Shown one piece after another: positions 32,631 to 42,024 of a DNA stretch of 64,000 nucleotides; the stretch's first letter is position 1, and each line of letters begins with the position of its first letter. The position numbers and the translations under genes were made by a program. The DNA comes from Bacillus sp. es.034 (GTDB lineage Bacteria > Bacillota > Bacilli > Bacillales > Bacillaceae_B). The stretch lies in NCBI RefSeq assembly GCF_002563655.1, contig NZ_PDIY01000001.1:4146501-4210500 (forward strand), read 5' to 3'. The notes beneath the pieces were generated by a model. It was not told where the DNA came from. It saw nothing but the letters and a program-made list of their open reading frames with translations, and did not search any database.

Positions 32631-32659
32631 GCATTACCGTTATGAAAGGCTGAGTTGGT

Positions 32660-33235
32660 ATGTCAATGGCATTAACTAAGCGGGACAGCATTGTAGCGAG
32701 TTCACTGGCTCTATTTGCAGATCGGGGTTATGACGCCACGACGATTCCCATGATTGCCTCGTCCGCAGGCGTGGGAGCAGGAACCATCTATCGCTATTTT
32801 GAAAATAAAGAAGTCCTTGGGAATACGATATTTCAAGAATATGTGAAAATTTTCACTGAAACAGTGGAACATGCTTTCCCTTATGAAGAGTCGATACGGA
32901 ATCAATTTCATCATATTTTCCAATCGATGATTCAATTTACAAAAGAACAGAGTCAGGCGCTCTACTTCATCCGAACACACAGCAGCGCCCATTTCCTGAA
33001 TGAAGAAAGTCACGCAAGCTTCGAGGAACTGTTGAATCTATTTAAATGCTTCTTCGATTCTGGTAAAGAGAAGAAGGTCATCAAGAATCTGCCATCCACG
33101 GCTTTGATCGCCATCCTTTATGGTGCCTTTCTCGAGCTTCAGCGACTTGTCCGGATCGGGGAATTAGAGCCTGATACTTCCATGCTTGCAGATGTAGAGG
33201 AAAGTATGTGGGACGCTGTTCGCTTACATATGTGA
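32660..33235 (+). CDS. TetR family repressor, BM3R1/FatR-like
   Basis: A 191-residue TetR protein: SSLALFADRGYDATTIPMIA and GAGTIYRYFENKEVLGNTIF form the helix-turn-helix; the C-terminal ligand domain includes LPSTALIAILYGAFLELQRL. Its position directly before a CYP102-type P450 and the GGAATGAACRTTCATTCC palindromes identify it with BM3R1 of Bacillus megaterium and FatR of B. subtilis, which release DNA on binding fatty acids or their acyl-CoAs. It thus senses long-chain fatty acids and controls itself and the P450. Start ATG 32660 is preceded by GAAAGGCTGAGTTGGT; ATG 32666 is an alternative. Confidence 0.85.
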   Translation: MSMALTKRDSIVASSLALFADRGYDATTIPMIASSAGVGAGTIYRYFENKEVLGNTIFQEYVKIFTETVEHAFPYEESIRNQFHHIFQSMIQFTKEQSQALYFIRTHSSAHFLNEESHASFEELLNLFKCFFDSGKEKKVIKNLPSTALIAILYGAFLELQRLVRIGELEPDTSMLADVEESMWDAVRLHM

Positions 33236-33262
33236 GAAGCGTGTCGTTTCTCATATCCCGAG

Positions 33263-33282
33263 CGGAATGAACGTTCATTCCG
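33263..33282 (+). promoter_or_regulatory. BM3R1-type operator before the P450 gene
   Basis: CGGAATGAACGTTCATTCCG is a perfect 20-bp palindrome 34 bp before the P450 start. As I recall, it matches the known BM3R1 operator of B. megaterium. It shares its half-sites with the palindrome before the repressor gene. Confidence 0.9.
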
Positions 33283-33316
33283 CAACAACCAAACTATTAT
33301 ACGAGGTGAAGGAACC

Positions 33317-36300
33317 ATGACCCAACAATCTCAATATCCACAACCGAAAACATATGGACCACTCGGGAATTTGCCCGTAATCGATAAAGAAAAACCCCTT
33401 CAATCATTTATGAAACTTGCCAGGGAACTGGGACCGATCTTTCAGTTCCAGTTTCCTGGCAGAATGAGCACCTTTGTGTCCAGCGCTTCCCTTGCAAAAG
33501 AAATATGCGATGAAACCCGTTTTGATAAAAAAGTCGGACCGGCCCTGCAAAAAGTGAGAGCCTTCGGTGGAGACGGTCTTTTTACGAGTGAAACGACAGA
33601 GGTGAACTGGAAGAAGGCCCATAATATCCTGCTGCCAAGTTTCAGGCAGCAGGCCATGAAAGGATACCACTCAAAGATGGTGGATCTTGCCACCCAGCTC
33701 ATCCAAAAATGGGCACGTTTAAATCCTGCAGATGAGATCGACGTCCCTGAGGATATGACCCGTCTGACTCTGGATACCATCGGGCTCTGCGGTTTCAATT
33801 ACCGTTTTAACAGCTTCTACCGGGAAACCTCCCACCCCTTTGTCGACAGTATGGTGCGGGCTCTTGATGAAGCAATGAACCAATCACAGCGCCTCGGTCT
33901 TCAAGATAAACTGATGATCAAATCGAAGAAACAATTCAGGGAAGACATCGAGTACATGTTCTCCCTTGTCGACGAATTGATTGCCGACCGCAAAGCAAAC
34001 GGGGATCAAGGGGAAAATGACCTCCTCTCCTATATGTTGAAAGGAACAGATCCTGAAACAGGAGAGGCGCTCAGTGACGAAAACATCCGCTTTCAAATCA
34101 TTACCTTCTTGATTGCAGGTCATGAAACGACGAGTGGTCTCCTCTCCTTCGCCCTTTACTACCTGATGAACAACCGGGAAAAATTGAAAAAGGCTCAGGA
34201 GGAAGTCGATCGCGTCGTGGGAGACGCCATTCCTGACTATAAACAAGTGAAGCAGTTGAAGTATGTCCGCATGGTCTTGAATGAAACGCTGAGACTGTGG
34301 CCGACCGCCCCTGCCTTTTCTGTATATGCCAAAGAAGACACAATTCTTGGCGGCCAATATGATATCAAAAAAGATGATGTGTTCACACTCGTCATTCCTG
34401 AATTACACCGGGATTCATCCGTGTGGGGAGATGACGTGGATGCTTTCATCCCTGAACGTTTTGAGGACCCGTCATCCATTCCCTATCACGCGTACAAACC
34501 GTTTGGAAATGGACAGCGTGCCTGCATCGGACAGCAGTTCGCTCTTCATGAAGCGACACTGGTGCTCGGAATGGTCCTGCAGCACTTTGACCTGATCGAT
34601 CATCAACACTATCAACTGGATGTCAAAGAGACGCTGACTCTCAAGCCTGATGGATTAACGATGCGGGTCGCACCCCGTAAGCCTGCCATGGCATTCTCAA
34701 TCGCTTCGTCCGATGAAGGAAAACCGGAAGAATCGGCTGCACCTGTCCCGGTAGAATCATCCCACGGCACGCCTTTCCTCGTCCTCTATGGTTCAAACAT
34801 GGGAACGGCGGAAGGAATTGCCCGGGATCTGGGGGAAACAGGACGTCAACAAGGATTCCGGACAGAGATAGCTCCATTAGATGAGTACAGTGATGGACTC
34901 CCAACAGAAGGAGCGGTCATCGTGGTGTCTGCTTCCTACAACGGAAACCCGCCTGACAATGCCGGCCAATTCATTTCCATGCTCAAAGGAAGTGAGTCTG
35001 ACGACTTTGCAGGTGTCCATTACGCAGTGTTCGGATGTGGTGATCATAACTGGGCGACTACGTATCAGCGGATCCCTAACTTCATAGATGAACAGATTTT
35101 TGAAAAAGGCGGGCACCGCATCGCGGAGATCGGGCACGGTGATGCAAGCGATGACTTTGAAGGCGATTATGAAAAATGGGCAGAGTCCCTTTGGCCGAAC
35201 CTGGCTGATGAATTGAACATCGAACTCCATCAGAACGATGGATCAAACAGCTCGATTAGAATAAATTATGTCAGTGATGTAAGCGACACACCGCTAGCAC
35301 GTACTCACCATGCCTTTACCGCAGTGGTGAATGAGAATACAGAGTTACAACACGCAGAAAGTGGCAGGAACACGAGACATATCGCTCTCTCTCTTCCAGA
35401 AGGTGTGACCTATAGGGAAGGCGATCATATCGGCGTTCTCCCACAAAATCCTTCATCTCTTGTCGAGCGAGTGCTCAGTCGATTCACCCTGAACGGGCAA
35501 GACTTCGTGACATTGACGGGCGATTCCGGTAAAGCAGAGCATCTCCCTACAGAAAAGCCTGTAAAGCTTTATGAACTACTGGCCAATTATGTAGAGTTCC
35601 AAGAACCCGCTACCCGTTCTCAAATCAGGACCCTTGCCGCTCACACCGTCTGCCCTCCTCACGTCGTTGAGCTCGAGGATCTGTTAAAGGATGAGACGTA
35701 TAAAGAGGCGGTATTACGGAAGCGTATAACGATGCTCGATCTTGTGGAGAAGTACATGGCATGTGAAATACCGTTTGAAAGATTCCTTGCACTTCTTCCA
35801 TCATTAAAGGCACGCTATTATTCGATTTCAAGCTCACCTTTATACAAAAACGGAGAAGCAACCATTACCGTCAGCGTCGTCCATGGAGTGGCCTGGAGCG
35901 GACATGGTGAATACAAAGGAATTGCATCCAACTACCTGGCACAGCGATTACAGGGAGACAAAGTCGCCTGCTTTATCTCTACACCACAATCGAACTTCCA
36001 GCTGCCTGAAGATACGGAAACCCCGATTGTCATGATCGGACCGGGAACGGGAATCGCTCCATTCAGAGGATTCATCCAGGCACGCAGTGTTCTCAAGGAG
36101 CAAGGAAAATCACTCGGTGTGGCCCATCTCTACTTCGGTTGCCGCAATCCAGAGCATGATTACCTGTATCAGAGCGAATTGGAACAAGCGGAACAAGAGG
36201 GCATTGTCACCCTGCATACAGCATTCTCAAGATGCCCGGGTCAAGAAAAAGCATATGTCCAACACCGACTCTCAGAAAATGCAGAAGAAATCCTGCCATT

Positions 36301-36484
36301 GTTGAAAGAAGGCGGACGACTATACATCTGTGGTGACGGAAGTAAAATGGCTCCGGATGTCGAACAGACTCTAGTAGAAAGCTACTTACGCTTCTATCAA
36401 AAATCGAAAGAAGAAGCCGATAAGTGGCTGAGATCATTGGAAGAGGATGGTCGATACGCGAAGGATGTTTGGGCAGGAGCATGA
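33317..36484 (+). CDS. Self-sufficient fatty acid hydroxylase P450 (CYP102A family)
   Basis: A 1055-residue natural fusion. Residues 1-460 are the P450 haem domain: FAGDGLF-like GGDGLFTS with the Phe equivalent to Phe87, the I-helix [11 protein letters not shown] (Thr268), ETLRLWP (ExxR), and haem Cys in [15 protein letters not shown] near 401. The substrate-anchoring Arg47 is kept (PGRMSTF), while Tyr51 is Phe. Residues 485-640 are flavodoxin-like ([20 protein letters not shown]). Residues 665-1055 bind FAD and NADPH ([22 protein letters not shown]). It hydroxylates medium and long-chain fatty acids with NADPH. The ATG follows ACGAGGTGAAGGAACC. Regulation is by the TetR gene upstream; a terminator follows. 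Confidence 0.95.
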   Translation: MTQQSQYPQPKTYGPLGNLPVIDKEKPLQSFMKLARELGPIFQFQFPGRMSTFVSSASLAKEICDETRFDKKVGPALQKVRAFGGDGLFTSETTEVNWKKAHNILLPSFRQQAMKGYHSKMVDLATQLIQKWARLNPADEIDVPEDMTRLTLDTIGLCGFNYRFNSFYRETSHPFVDSMVRALDEAMNQSQRLGLQDKLMIKSKKQFREDIEYMFSLVDELIADRKANGDQGENDLLSYMLKGTDPETGEALSDENIRFQIITFLIAGHETTSGLLSFALYYLMNNREKLKKAQEEVDRVVGDAIPDYKQVKQLKYVRMVLNETLRLWPTAPAFSVYAKEDTILGGQYDIKKDDVFTLVIPELHRDSSVWGDDVDAFIPERFEDPSSIPYHAYKPFGNGQRACIGQQFALHEATLVLGMVLQHFDLIDHQHYQLDVKETLTLKPDGLTMRVAPRKPAMAFSIASSDEGKPEESAAPVPVESSHGTPFLVLYGSNMGTAEGIARDLGETGRQQGFRTEIAPLDEYSDGLPTEGAVIVVSASYNGNPPDNAGQFISMLKGSESDDFAGVHYAVFGCGDHNWATTYQRIPNFIDEQIFEKGGHRIAEIGHGDASDDFEGDYEKWAESLWPNLADELNIELHQNDGSNSSIRINYVSDVSDTPLARTHHAFTAVVNENTELQHAESGRNTRHIALSLPEGVTYREGDHIGVLPQNPSSLVERVLSRFTLNGQDFVTLTGDSGKAEHLPTEKPVKLYELLANYVEFQEPATRSQIRTLAAHTVCPPHVVELEDLLKDETYKEAVLRKRITMLDLVEKYMACEIPFERFLALLPSLKARYYSISSSPLYKNGEATITVSVVHGVAWSGHGEYKGIASNYLAQRLQGDKVACFISTPQSNFQLPEDTETPIVMIGPGTGIAPFRGFIQARSVLKEQGKSLGVAHLYFGCRNPEHDYLYQSELEQAEQEGIVTLHTAFSRCPGQEKAYVQHRLSENAEEILPLLKEGGRLYICGDGSKMAPDVEQTLVESYLRFYQKSKEEADKWLRSLEEDGRYAKDVWAGA

Positions 36485-36486
36485 TG

Positions 36487-36522
36487 TAAAAAAAGCGAAT
36501 CCTTTTAGGGTTCGCTTTTTTA
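36487..36522 (+). terminator. Rho-independent terminator of the P450 gene
   Basis: AAAAAAGCGAATCC and GGGTTCGCTTTTTT pair around TTTTA; U-runs on both strands let it serve the convergent AraC/GyrI gene as well. Confidence 0.9.
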
Positions 36523-36531
36523 GTCTCTTCC

Positions 36532-37398
36532 TCACCTTTTCCTGACCGGTATCCATATCTCACTTCTAAATGCTTCAGACTTAACATCTTTACTTTCATT
36601 CCACAATATCTCCGGTCCCTTTGCTTGTTCGTAGCTTGAAGTCGGAAACCATTCAGAATAGATTCTCCCCCATACCTGCTGCAGAGTCTCCGGGAATGGC
36701 CCGACCGCTTCAAATATTGCCCAGGTTAGACGAGGGACATCCAGGTTCGATAAGCCGTGGGGACATTCCTCTGTTGTGGCTGCGCCAATATAATGATCAA
36801 GCTCCCCCTTCTCTTCCATCCTGCCCTCGGAAAAATTGATGGATGCACTAATCAATCCTCCTGGTTCAACATTCGATAGGCTCTTTAATCTCTTGATCAT
36901 TTTCTCATCCAGGCTCTGCCACATTTCTGCAATGTCAGGGTTCACTCCATTAAACACGATGGGCACCCGCTTCATGTTCCCTACAATGGAAAAAGGTTCT
37001 TTCTCTACGATTCGATAATTCATTTCATTGCCTCCTCTTATGGATAACTGGAAGGTCATCGGTGGAAATGATTTGATTGAATGGCCCTTTGCTTGTGACG
37101 GAGTGATCCCATGCATTTTTTGAAAGACTCTCGTAAAGGAATCGGGTGATGAGTAGCCAAATTTTAATGCTATATCAATCACCTTTACATCCCCGTTTTG
37201 CAGTTCAAGTGCCGCCATGGTCAAACGTCGGCGCCGGATATATTCCGACAGTGAAATCCCGGCTAGGAACGAAAACATCCTTTTAAAGTGATATTCCGAG
37301 CAATAGGCGCGCCTGGCCACTTTTTCATAATCGATTTCTTCCGTCAGATTTTCTTCAATATAGTGTAAAGCGTCATTCATCATCTTCAATGTATCCAT
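36532..37398 (-). CDS. AraC family regulator with GyrI-like effector domain (second copy)
   Basis: A 288-residue protein of the same build as 7105-7962: AraC helix-turn-helices ([20 protein letters not shown] and [20 protein letters not shown]) in the first 105 residues and a GyrI-like domain after [20 protein letters not shown], with [20 protein letters not shown] and the end EIWIPVRKR. The two proteins share the RIVEKE and [13 protein letters not shown] signatures and are clear paralogues. The frame extends to 37509, but GGAGG with eight-base spacing points to the ATG at 37398. It probably responds to a lipophilic compound. Confidence 0.85.
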   Translation of the reverse strand: MDTLKMMNDALHYIEENLTEEIDYEKVARRAYCSEYHFKRMFSFLAGISLSEYIRRRRLTMAALELQNGDVKVIDIALKFGYSSPDSFTRVFQKMHGITPSQAKGHSIKSFPPMTFQLSIRGGNEMNYRIVEKEPFSIVGNMKRVPIVFNGVNPDIAEMWQSLDEKMIKRLKSLSNVEPGGLISASINFSEGRMEEKGELDHYIGAATTEECPHGLSNLDVPRLTWAIFEAVGPFPETLQQVWGRIYSEWFPTSSYEQAKGPEILWNESKDVKSEAFRSEIWIPVRKR

Positions 37399-37514
37399 TT
37401 CCATGACCTCCTTCTTCATAAGAATAGCAAGGATGAATGCAATCGACCCGACATATCGTGCCCCATGTTGCAGGATGTAAAAAAAAACCTCCTCATTGGA
37501 GAAGGCCACTACAT

Positions 37515-38960
37515 TTATTTCCTTGCTTCATGTACCTTAAGCATCTTCCCTTTTACCGTGGTTTTCTTCATGGCCTGCAAAACCAAAAGCCCTTTTCCAT
37601 TGAGGATCTCCACATACGACAGGTTTTCCTGGATTGTGATGATGCCGATGTCTTCAGCCGTCACGCCATCGATTTTTGCAATCGTTCCGACAAAATCGAC
37701 GGCCCTGATTTTCTTTTTCTTGCCGCCATTGAAATAGAGCTTCATGATGTCTCTATTCAGCTGCTGACTTTTATCCATTTTAAAATCGGGTTCCTCAGAA
37801 AGCTTCCGTTCAAACTCTTGTTTCGCCCTATCCACAGCTTCCCGCGTAGGCGCCATACGCTTAGGGATCTTGAAACCGATATACCCCTCAATTTCATCAA
37901 GGAACTTCTCTTCATATGGCGTGCAGAACGTAATCGCTTTACCTGTCTGACCTGCTCTCCCTGTTCTCCCGGTACGGTGTACATAGCTTTCCTTCTCCAT
38001 GGGCATATCATAATTAATCACGTGGGTGATGTTCTCGATATCGATCCCCCGCGCAGCTACATCCGTTGCCACCAGGTATCGGAAATCCCCCCGCTTAAAA
38101 TCGTCCATCACTTCAAATCTGGCTTCCTGGATCATGCCGCCATGGATTTTATCCACAGGATAACCTGACCGGTCCAGCTCTTCACATAATCTGTTCACAT
38201 TTTCCTTCGTTCGGCAAAAGATGATGCAGCTATCAGGGTTTTCTACGGTGGTCACGTTTTTAAGAAGGGACATTTTATCCTCTTCCCTCACTTCAAGCAC
38301 GGAATGCTCGATTTTATCCGTCGTGATTCCCGTTGCCTTGATTTCAATATGAACAGGCTCTTTCATGTATTTATGACAGAGCGCTTCGACATCCTCTGGT
38401 AAGGTCGCAGAGAATGTCAGCGTCACACGCTCAGATGGCAGTTCCTGAATGATCGCTTCTACTTGATCGATAAAGCCCATGTTAAGCATTTCATCGGCTT
38501 CATCAATGACAAGGTACGTCAGTCTATCAAGGGGAAAGGTCCCTTTTTCAATGTGATCGAGGACCCGGCCGGGCGTACCGACGACGATATGATTTTTCTG
38601 CTTCAACTCAAGCTTCTGGCGATGAAATGGGGATTTTCCATAGACCGCTGCCGCTTTGATCCGCTTATATCTCCCAATATTCGTGATATCTTCTTTGACT
38701 TGAACCGCAAGCTCCCTTGTCGGGGTCAAAATCAGTGCCTGGGGTTTATTTTCCTCCCACTCCACCATCTCGCATAGGGGAATCCCGAAAGAAGCCGTCT
38801 TCCCGCTCCCCGTCTGAGAACGGACCACAAGATCTTTTTTCTCTAAAGCAAGTGGGAGTACCCTGGATTGTACTTCTGTAGGAGCTTCATATCCTAAACC
38901 GGACAGCGCCTTTACAATCTCTCCACTGAGCTTATAATCCTTAAACTGTTTGATTGACAT
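37515..38960 (-). CDS. dbpA: ATP-dependent RNA helicase DbpA/YxiN
   Basis: A 481-residue DEAD-box helicase: Q motif region [13 protein letters not shown], motif [12 protein letters not shown], Ia PTRELAVQ, Ib [52 protein letters not shown]. Residues 400-481 form the DbpA RNA-binding domain ([20 protein letters not shown], then [18 protein letters not shown]), which targets hairpin 92 of 23S rRNA in 50S assembly. The ATG follows TGAGGTTATGAT. The long upstream region (38961-39150) contains an inverted repeat and a terminator on the opposite strand. The gene is monocistronic. Confidence 0.95.
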   Translation of the reverse strand: MSIKQFKDYKLSGEIVKALSGLGYEAPTEVQSRVLPLALEKKDLVVRSQTGSGKTASFGIPLCEMVEWEENKPQALILTPTRELAVQVKEDITNIGRYKRIKAAAVYGKSPFHRQKLELKQKNHIVVGTPGRVLDHIEKGTFPLDRLTYLVIDEADEMLNMGFIDQVEAIIQELPSERVTLTFSATLPEDVEALCHKYMKEPVHIEIKATGITTDKIEHSVLEVREEDKMSLLKNVTTVENPDSCIIFCRTKENVNRLCEELDRSGYPVDKIHGGMIQEARFEVMDDFKRGDFRYLVATDVAARGIDIENITHVINYDMPMEKESYVHRTGRTGRAGQTGKAITFCTPYEEKFLDEIEGYIGFKIPKRMAPTREAVDRAKQEFERKLSEEPDFKMDKSQQLNRDIMKLYFNGGKKKKIRAVDFVGTIAKIDGVTAEDIGIITIQENLSYVEILNGKGLLVLQAMKKTTVKGKMLKVHEARK

Positions 38961-39051
38961 ATCATAACCTCATTTAGTTTTTCTTATTTTCATAGGAAAG
39001 TACACATTCTATTCACAAAATCACGCCAACATAAATTCTTTTCAAATTTAT

Positions 39052-39089
39052 TTAGGTAATCCCCCAATAGTGTGTTATGCTTTACCTAA
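39052..39089. repeat. TTAGGTAA inverted repeat upstream of dbpA
   Basis: TTAGGTAA (39052-39059) and TTACCTAA (39082-39089) are perfect inverse complements 22 bases apart. Between dbpA and the terminator at 39119, it may be an operator or the 5' hairpin of a small transcript. The half-sites recall DtxR-type metal regulators only loosely. Confidence 0.45.
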
Positions 39090-39118
39090 CCATTTTTAAC
39101 TTGTAACATGTTGTCTCC

Positions 39119-39150
39119 GGGACCGACGAACGCTGTCGGTCCCTTTTTAT
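39119..39150 (+). terminator. Orphan Rho-independent terminator
   Basis: GGGACCGAC and GTCGGTCCC pair around GAACGCT and TTTTTA follows, on the plus strand. No coding region precedes it on that strand; dbpA is on the other. It may end a small RNA. The same stem occurs in the terminator at 48950-48974. Confidence 0.8.
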
Positions 39151-39153
39151 ACC

Positions 39154-39682
39154 CTAAAGCGGAGGCGGCTCGTTCAGCCCCGACAAGCATAAGATGAATA
39201 GGCTGGGAAGGCGCTCTTTGCCTTCCTGGCCTATTTAGCTTATGACCTCGAGGGGCTAGCCGCAGGAGCTAGCAGACACCTAAAGCGCAGGCGGCTCGTT
39301 CAGAGGCGACAAGCATAAGCTGAATGGGCCGGGAAGGCGCTCTTTGCCTTCTTGGACCATTCAGCTTATGACCTCGAGCCTCTAGCCGCCGGAGCTAGCA
39401 GACATCTAAAGCGCAGGCGGCTTGCCCAGAGGCGACAAGCATAAGATGAATGGGCCGGGAAGGCGCTCTTTGCCTTCTTGGACCATTTAGCTTATGACCT
39501 CGAGCCTCTAGCCGCCGGAGCTAGCAGACATCTAAAGCGCAGGCGGCTTGCCCAGAGGCGACAAGCATAAGACGAACCGGCCGGAAAGGCGTCCTTTGCC
39601 TTTTTGGCCGGTTTGACTTATGACCTCGAGCCTCTAGCCGCCGGAGCTGGAAGACACCTAAAGCGCAGGCGGCTCGTTCAGA
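39154..39682. repeat. Tandem array of four 126-bp foldback units plus a partial fifth
   Basis: Units starting CTAAAGC begin at 39154, 39280, 39406, 39532 and 39658, exactly 126 bp apart; the fifth stops after about 25 bp. Each unit is a nested palindrome: GGCGGCT / AGCCGCC outside, then AGAGG / CCTCT, and an inner stem such as CATAAGCTGAATGG / CCATTCAGCTTATG capped by GGCGCTCTTTGCC. Paired arms change together between units (unit 1 CCCC/GGGG where units 2-4 have GAGG/CCTC; unit 4 has ACCGGCC/GGCCGGT). The open frames inside are side products. No function is known to me. Confidence 0.85.
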
Positions 39683-39724
39683 CCAGACAAAATCCAAAAA
39701 AACTTCATACCCCAATAAAAAAAG

Positions 39725-39757
39725 GACCCTCCTGAGAGAGCCCCTTCATCAAAAGCT
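39725..39757 (-). terminator. Rho-independent terminator of the first csp gene
   Basis: On the minus strand AGGGGCTCTC and GAGGGTCCT pair (with GU pairs and one bulge) around TCAG, followed by seven Ts. Confidence 0.7.
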
Positions 39758-39758
39758 A

Positions 39759-39959
39759 TTACGCTTTGTTTACGTTAGTCGCTTGAAGTCCACGTTGACC
39801 TTGCTCAGTGTCAAATGTAACTTTTTGACCTTCGTCTAAAGATTTAAATCCTTCGCCTTGGATAGCTGAGAAATGTACGAATACATCTTCTCCACCTTCG
39901 ATTTCGATGAAACCGAAACCTTTTTCTGCGTTAAACCATTTTACTGTACCTTCTTGCAT
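39759..39959 (-). CDS. Cold shock protein, CspA family (copy 1)
   Basis: A 66-residue cold-shock domain: [20 protein letters not shown] with RNP1 (KGFGFIE) and RNP2 (VFVHF), ending [12 protein letters not shown]. It binds single-stranded RNA and keeps mRNA unfolded in the cold. The open frame reaches 39992, but AGGAGG 8 bases before 39959 and the invariant family start fix it. It differs from copy 2 (40499-40699) at only a few residues near the end (TFDTEQ versus SFETEQ, KA versus KI). The 5' leader is also shared. Confidence 0.95.
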   Translation of the reverse strand: MQEGTVKWFNAEKGFGFIEIEGGEDVFVHFSAIQGEGFKSLDEGQKVTFDTEQGQRGLQATNVNKA

Positions 39960-40095
39960 GTGTGTATCCTCCTGTGTGGATGTTGCATCCACGATTTATT
40001 ACTATCGTTGCTCAAGTTAGATATCAAAGGTGAAAAGTTTAAAACTTATTCTTTCCTTACAGACCGAACAAAAATAATTCTTACTAAGAGTAACA
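39960..40095 (-). promoter_or_regulatory. Conserved 5' leader of csp copy 1
   Basis: About 130 bases upstream of this csp match those upstream of copy 2 (40700-40835) at well over 80 per cent. Just before the ribosome binding site GTGGATG and CATCCAC pair around CAA. The far end contains TTTTTGTTCGGTCTGTAAGG in both. Long conserved leaders of csp mRNAs act as cold-responsive RNA switches. Confidence 0.65.
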
Positions 40096-40203
40096 GATAT
40101 TCAGATAAAAAGCAAATCCGTCCAAAAATTCACTCCCACTCTCTCTACATAGAGGAATATATCGTTCCTTTGTCGAAAGTAAAGATATAAAGGGGATGGC
40201 GGA

Positions 40204-40416
40204 ATGAATAAAAGCACATTGCTCAAAAAGCTGAGTCAAGCAAGTCGCGGAAACTTTTTCACGATCGAACTTCCTGTGGAATCCAGGGAAGAAGCAGAAA
40301 CCATCGAAAATGCCGCATCTGAATTAGAAAGAGAAGGAAAGATCAAGATCAGGGAATGTGAAGTGAAGGAAACGTTCATTTACATTCAAGGAATCATGAA
40401 GTACGCTGTGACGTAA
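40204..40416 (+). CDS. Small soluble protein of unknown function
   Basis: A 70-residue, charged protein: MNKSTLLKKLSQASRGNFFT, then IELPVESREEAETIENAASE and the end ETFIYIQGIMKYAVT. It has an alpha-helical middle and a beta-like end, and no membrane segment. A GGGGATGGCGG site precedes the ATG. It lies in opposite orientation between the two csp genes and ends at a clear terminator. I do not recognise the family. Confidence 0.65.
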   Translation: MNKSTLLKKLSQASRGNFFTIELPVESREEAETIENAASELEREGKIKIRECEVKETFIYIQGIMKYAVT

Positions 40417-40423
40417 CAAAGAT

Positions 40424-40452
40424 GGTGCCTAATTACAGGCACTTTTTTTTTT
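40424..40452 (+). terminator. Rho-independent terminator
   Basis: GTGCCT and AGGCAC pair around AATTAC and nine Ts follow; it ends the small 70-residue gene. Confidence 0.85.
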
Positions 40453-40456
40453 CGCA

Positions 40457-40492
40457 AAAAAAAAGAACCCTCAGAGAGAGTCCTTCTTTTTA
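40457..40492 (-). terminator. Rho-independent terminator of the second csp gene
   Basis: On the minus strand AGAAGGACTCTC and GAGGGTTCT pair with GU pairs, followed by a long T run; it closely resembles the terminator of copy 1. Confidence 0.65.
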
Positions 40493-40498
40493 AAGCAA

Positions 40499-40699
40499 TT
40501 AGATTTTGTTAACGTTAGTCGCTTGAAGTCCGCGTTGACCTTGCTCAGTTTCGAATGAAACTTTTTGACCTTCGTCTAAAGATTTAAATCCTTCGCCTTG
40601 GATAGCTGAGAAATGTACGAATACATCTTCTCCACCTTCGATTTCGATGAAACCGAAACCTTTTTCTGCGTTAAACCATTTTACTGTACCTTCTTGCAT
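40499..40699 (-). CDS. Cold shock protein, CspA family (copy 2)
   Basis: This 66-residue cold-shock protein is nearly identical to copy 1, with the same RNP1 and RNP2 motifs and AGGAGG start site. The near identity at DNA level in both the gene and the 5' leader indicates a recent tandem duplication with the 70-residue ORF trapped between, or gene conversion. The duplication may raise Csp dosage in the cold. Confidence 0.95.
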   Translation of the reverse strand: MQEGTVKWFNAEKGFGFIEIEGGEDVFVHFSAIQGEGFKSLDEGQKVSFETEQGQRGLQATNVNKI

Positions 40700-40835
40700 G
40701 TGTGTATCCTCCTGTGTGGATGTTGTATCCACGATTTATTACTATTATTGCTCAATTAGATATCAAAGGCGAAAAGTTTAAATACTTTCATTCCTTACAG
40801 ACCGAACAAAAATAATTCTTTCTTAGAATAACAGG
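40700..40835 (-). promoter_or_regulatory. Conserved 5' leader of csp copy 2
   Basis: Counterpart of 39960-40095. The hairpin before the ribosome binding site is GTGGATA / CATCCAC here, one pair weaker than in copy 1. The distal block TTTTTGTTCGGTCTGTAAGG is identical. Confidence 0.65.
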
Positions 40836-40995
40836 AAATCGTAAAAAAAGCAAATTCTTTTTTCATTTTATAAAATGTTTTAGATAAAGTCGTGCTTCAC
40901 GACTCTCTTTACATATAGAAAGAAGTTGATATTTCCCTTCTTTCTCCCACCTGCAGAAAAAAAGTCCATTCCCAAAAAGAAATGGACGTGCATTC

Positions 40996-41142
40996 TTAGT
41001 CTTCCTGCTTGTTTCCGTGTTTTACACCTTTACTCGTATAAGGCTTGTTGCTCTTTTTCTTATTGGCGCCTGCCTGCCACCGGTTCCAGCCTTTCTTGCC
41101 GGTGCCCTGGCCCGTTCCGCTCTTTTTCTTAGATTTACTCAT
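40996..41142 (-). CDS. Small basic protein, DUF3934-like
   Basis: A 48-residue, Lys/Gly-rich soluble protein: MSKSKKKSGTGQGTGKKGWN, then RWQAGANKKKSNKPYTSKGV. It resembles the small DUF3934 proteins of Bacillus, which have no known role; the high basic charge suggests RNA or nucleic-acid binding. GGAGTG precedes the ATG. It is monocistronic, upstream of csp copy 2 on the same strand. Confidence 0.65.
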   Translation of the reverse strand: MSKSKKKSGTGQGTGKKGWNRWQAGANKKKSNKPYTSKGVKHGNKQED

Positions 41143-41227
41143 TTTTTCACTCCGTTATGATAGGGTTCGTTCTTTCAAGTTCGTCCCCATATCATAACAC
41201 GGATTAGTCGGTCAGGGTACTTCTTGT

Positions 41228-42001
41228 TTATTCCACTTCTTTTTTCTGCCCGGTATAAATGTGGATCGCATCCCTCAGGAATTCCGCCACTCCTTCTTGT
41301 TCGCCATCATAATAGGCCTTGAATCGTTCATCGTCCACGTACATCTGAGAAAGTCCTGCATGGGCTTCCTTGCTGTAGTGACCCCAATAGAAGGAAATCC
41401 ACTGCCTGTGAAGATCAGCCGCTTTCTGTGCCATCTCACTTCCAGGATCACCGTCTTGAAATGCTTCTCCCAGCGTTTTTTTGATTTCCTGCACTAAGCC
41501 CGTGACCTTTTCATACTCTTCCTCTGACATGTTCATGACTTTCGCGTTGGATTCGTCTACTCTCTTATCTCCATATTTCTCCCGCACTTCTTTGCCATAC
41601 TTTTTCTCATTCTCTTCCACCATTTTTTCTTTGAATCCTTCAAATTTCTCTTTATCCGCCATGGTGAATCTCCCTTCCTTTACACGTAGTGTTTTATCGA
41701 CATTCGCAATCAGTTGATCAAGCTGAGTGCGTCTGTTCAGTAACATTTCCCGGTGTTTCTGTAATGCTAGTGTTGCATCAAAGGCGGGATCATCCAGAAT
41801 ATCTTTGATTTCGTCCAGTCCAACACCTAACTCTTTGTAAAAGAGGATCTGCTGCAGGCGGTCGACTTCCTTCTGTCCGTAAATCCTGTATCCTGACGAA
41901 TTGACCCTGGCCGGCTTCAGAAGCTCAATTTCATCATAATAACGAAGGGTTCTCGGGCTCACCCCAGCGATCTCGCCCAATTTCTTGACGGTATATTCCA
42001 T
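41228..42001 (-). CDS. MerR family regulator with TipAS antibiotic-recognition domain
   Basis: A 257-residue protein. The MerR helix-turn-helix is TVKKLGEIAGVSPRTLRYYD and the dimer coil follows to about residue 115. The C-terminal TipAS domain (about 125-250) includes SEEEYEKVTGLVQEIKKTLG and RQWISFYWGHYSKEAHAGLS. Mta- and TipA-like proteins bind peptide antibiotics or other drugs and activate transport genes. AGGAGGTGACATC fixes the ATG at 42001. Its own promoter has the 19-bp spacer and dyad typical of MerR activation, so it is autoregulated. No transporter lies beside it. Confidence 0.85.
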   Translation of the reverse strand: MEYTVKKLGEIAGVSPRTLRYYDEIELLKPARVNSSGYRIYGQKEVDRLQQILFYKELGVGLDEIKDILDDPAFDATLALQKHREMLLNRRTQLDQLIANVDKTLRVKEGRFTMADKEKFEGFKEKMVEENEKKYGKEVREKYGDKRVDESNAKVMNMSEEEYEKVTGLVQEIKKTLGEAFQDGDPGSEMAQKAADLHRQWISFYWGHYSKEAHAGLSQMYVDDERFKAYYDGEQEGVAEFLRDAIHIYTGQKKEVE

Positions 42002-42024
42002 GATGTCACCTCCTGACAATTCTT

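Noticed and set aside
32416-32659. A gene between the 44-residue peptide and the TetR repressor
   Set aside because: The only open frame is a minus-strand shadow without a start site; the region holds the repressor promoter.
34800-36500. Separate reductase gene downstream of the P450
   Set aside because: The frame is continuous from the haem domain through the FMN and FAD domains, the natural CYP102 fusion.
38961-39118. A coding gene in the dbpA upstream region
   Set aside because: No frame of useful length with a ribosome binding site on either strand.
39154-39682. CRISPR array
   Set aside because: The 126-bp units are wholly repeated with no unique spacers, and no cas genes are present.
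39521-39715. Open frame inside the 126-bp repeats as a repeat protein
   Set aside because: The period is divisible by three, which keeps frames open by chance; no start site, and changes between units preserve base pairing rather than residues.
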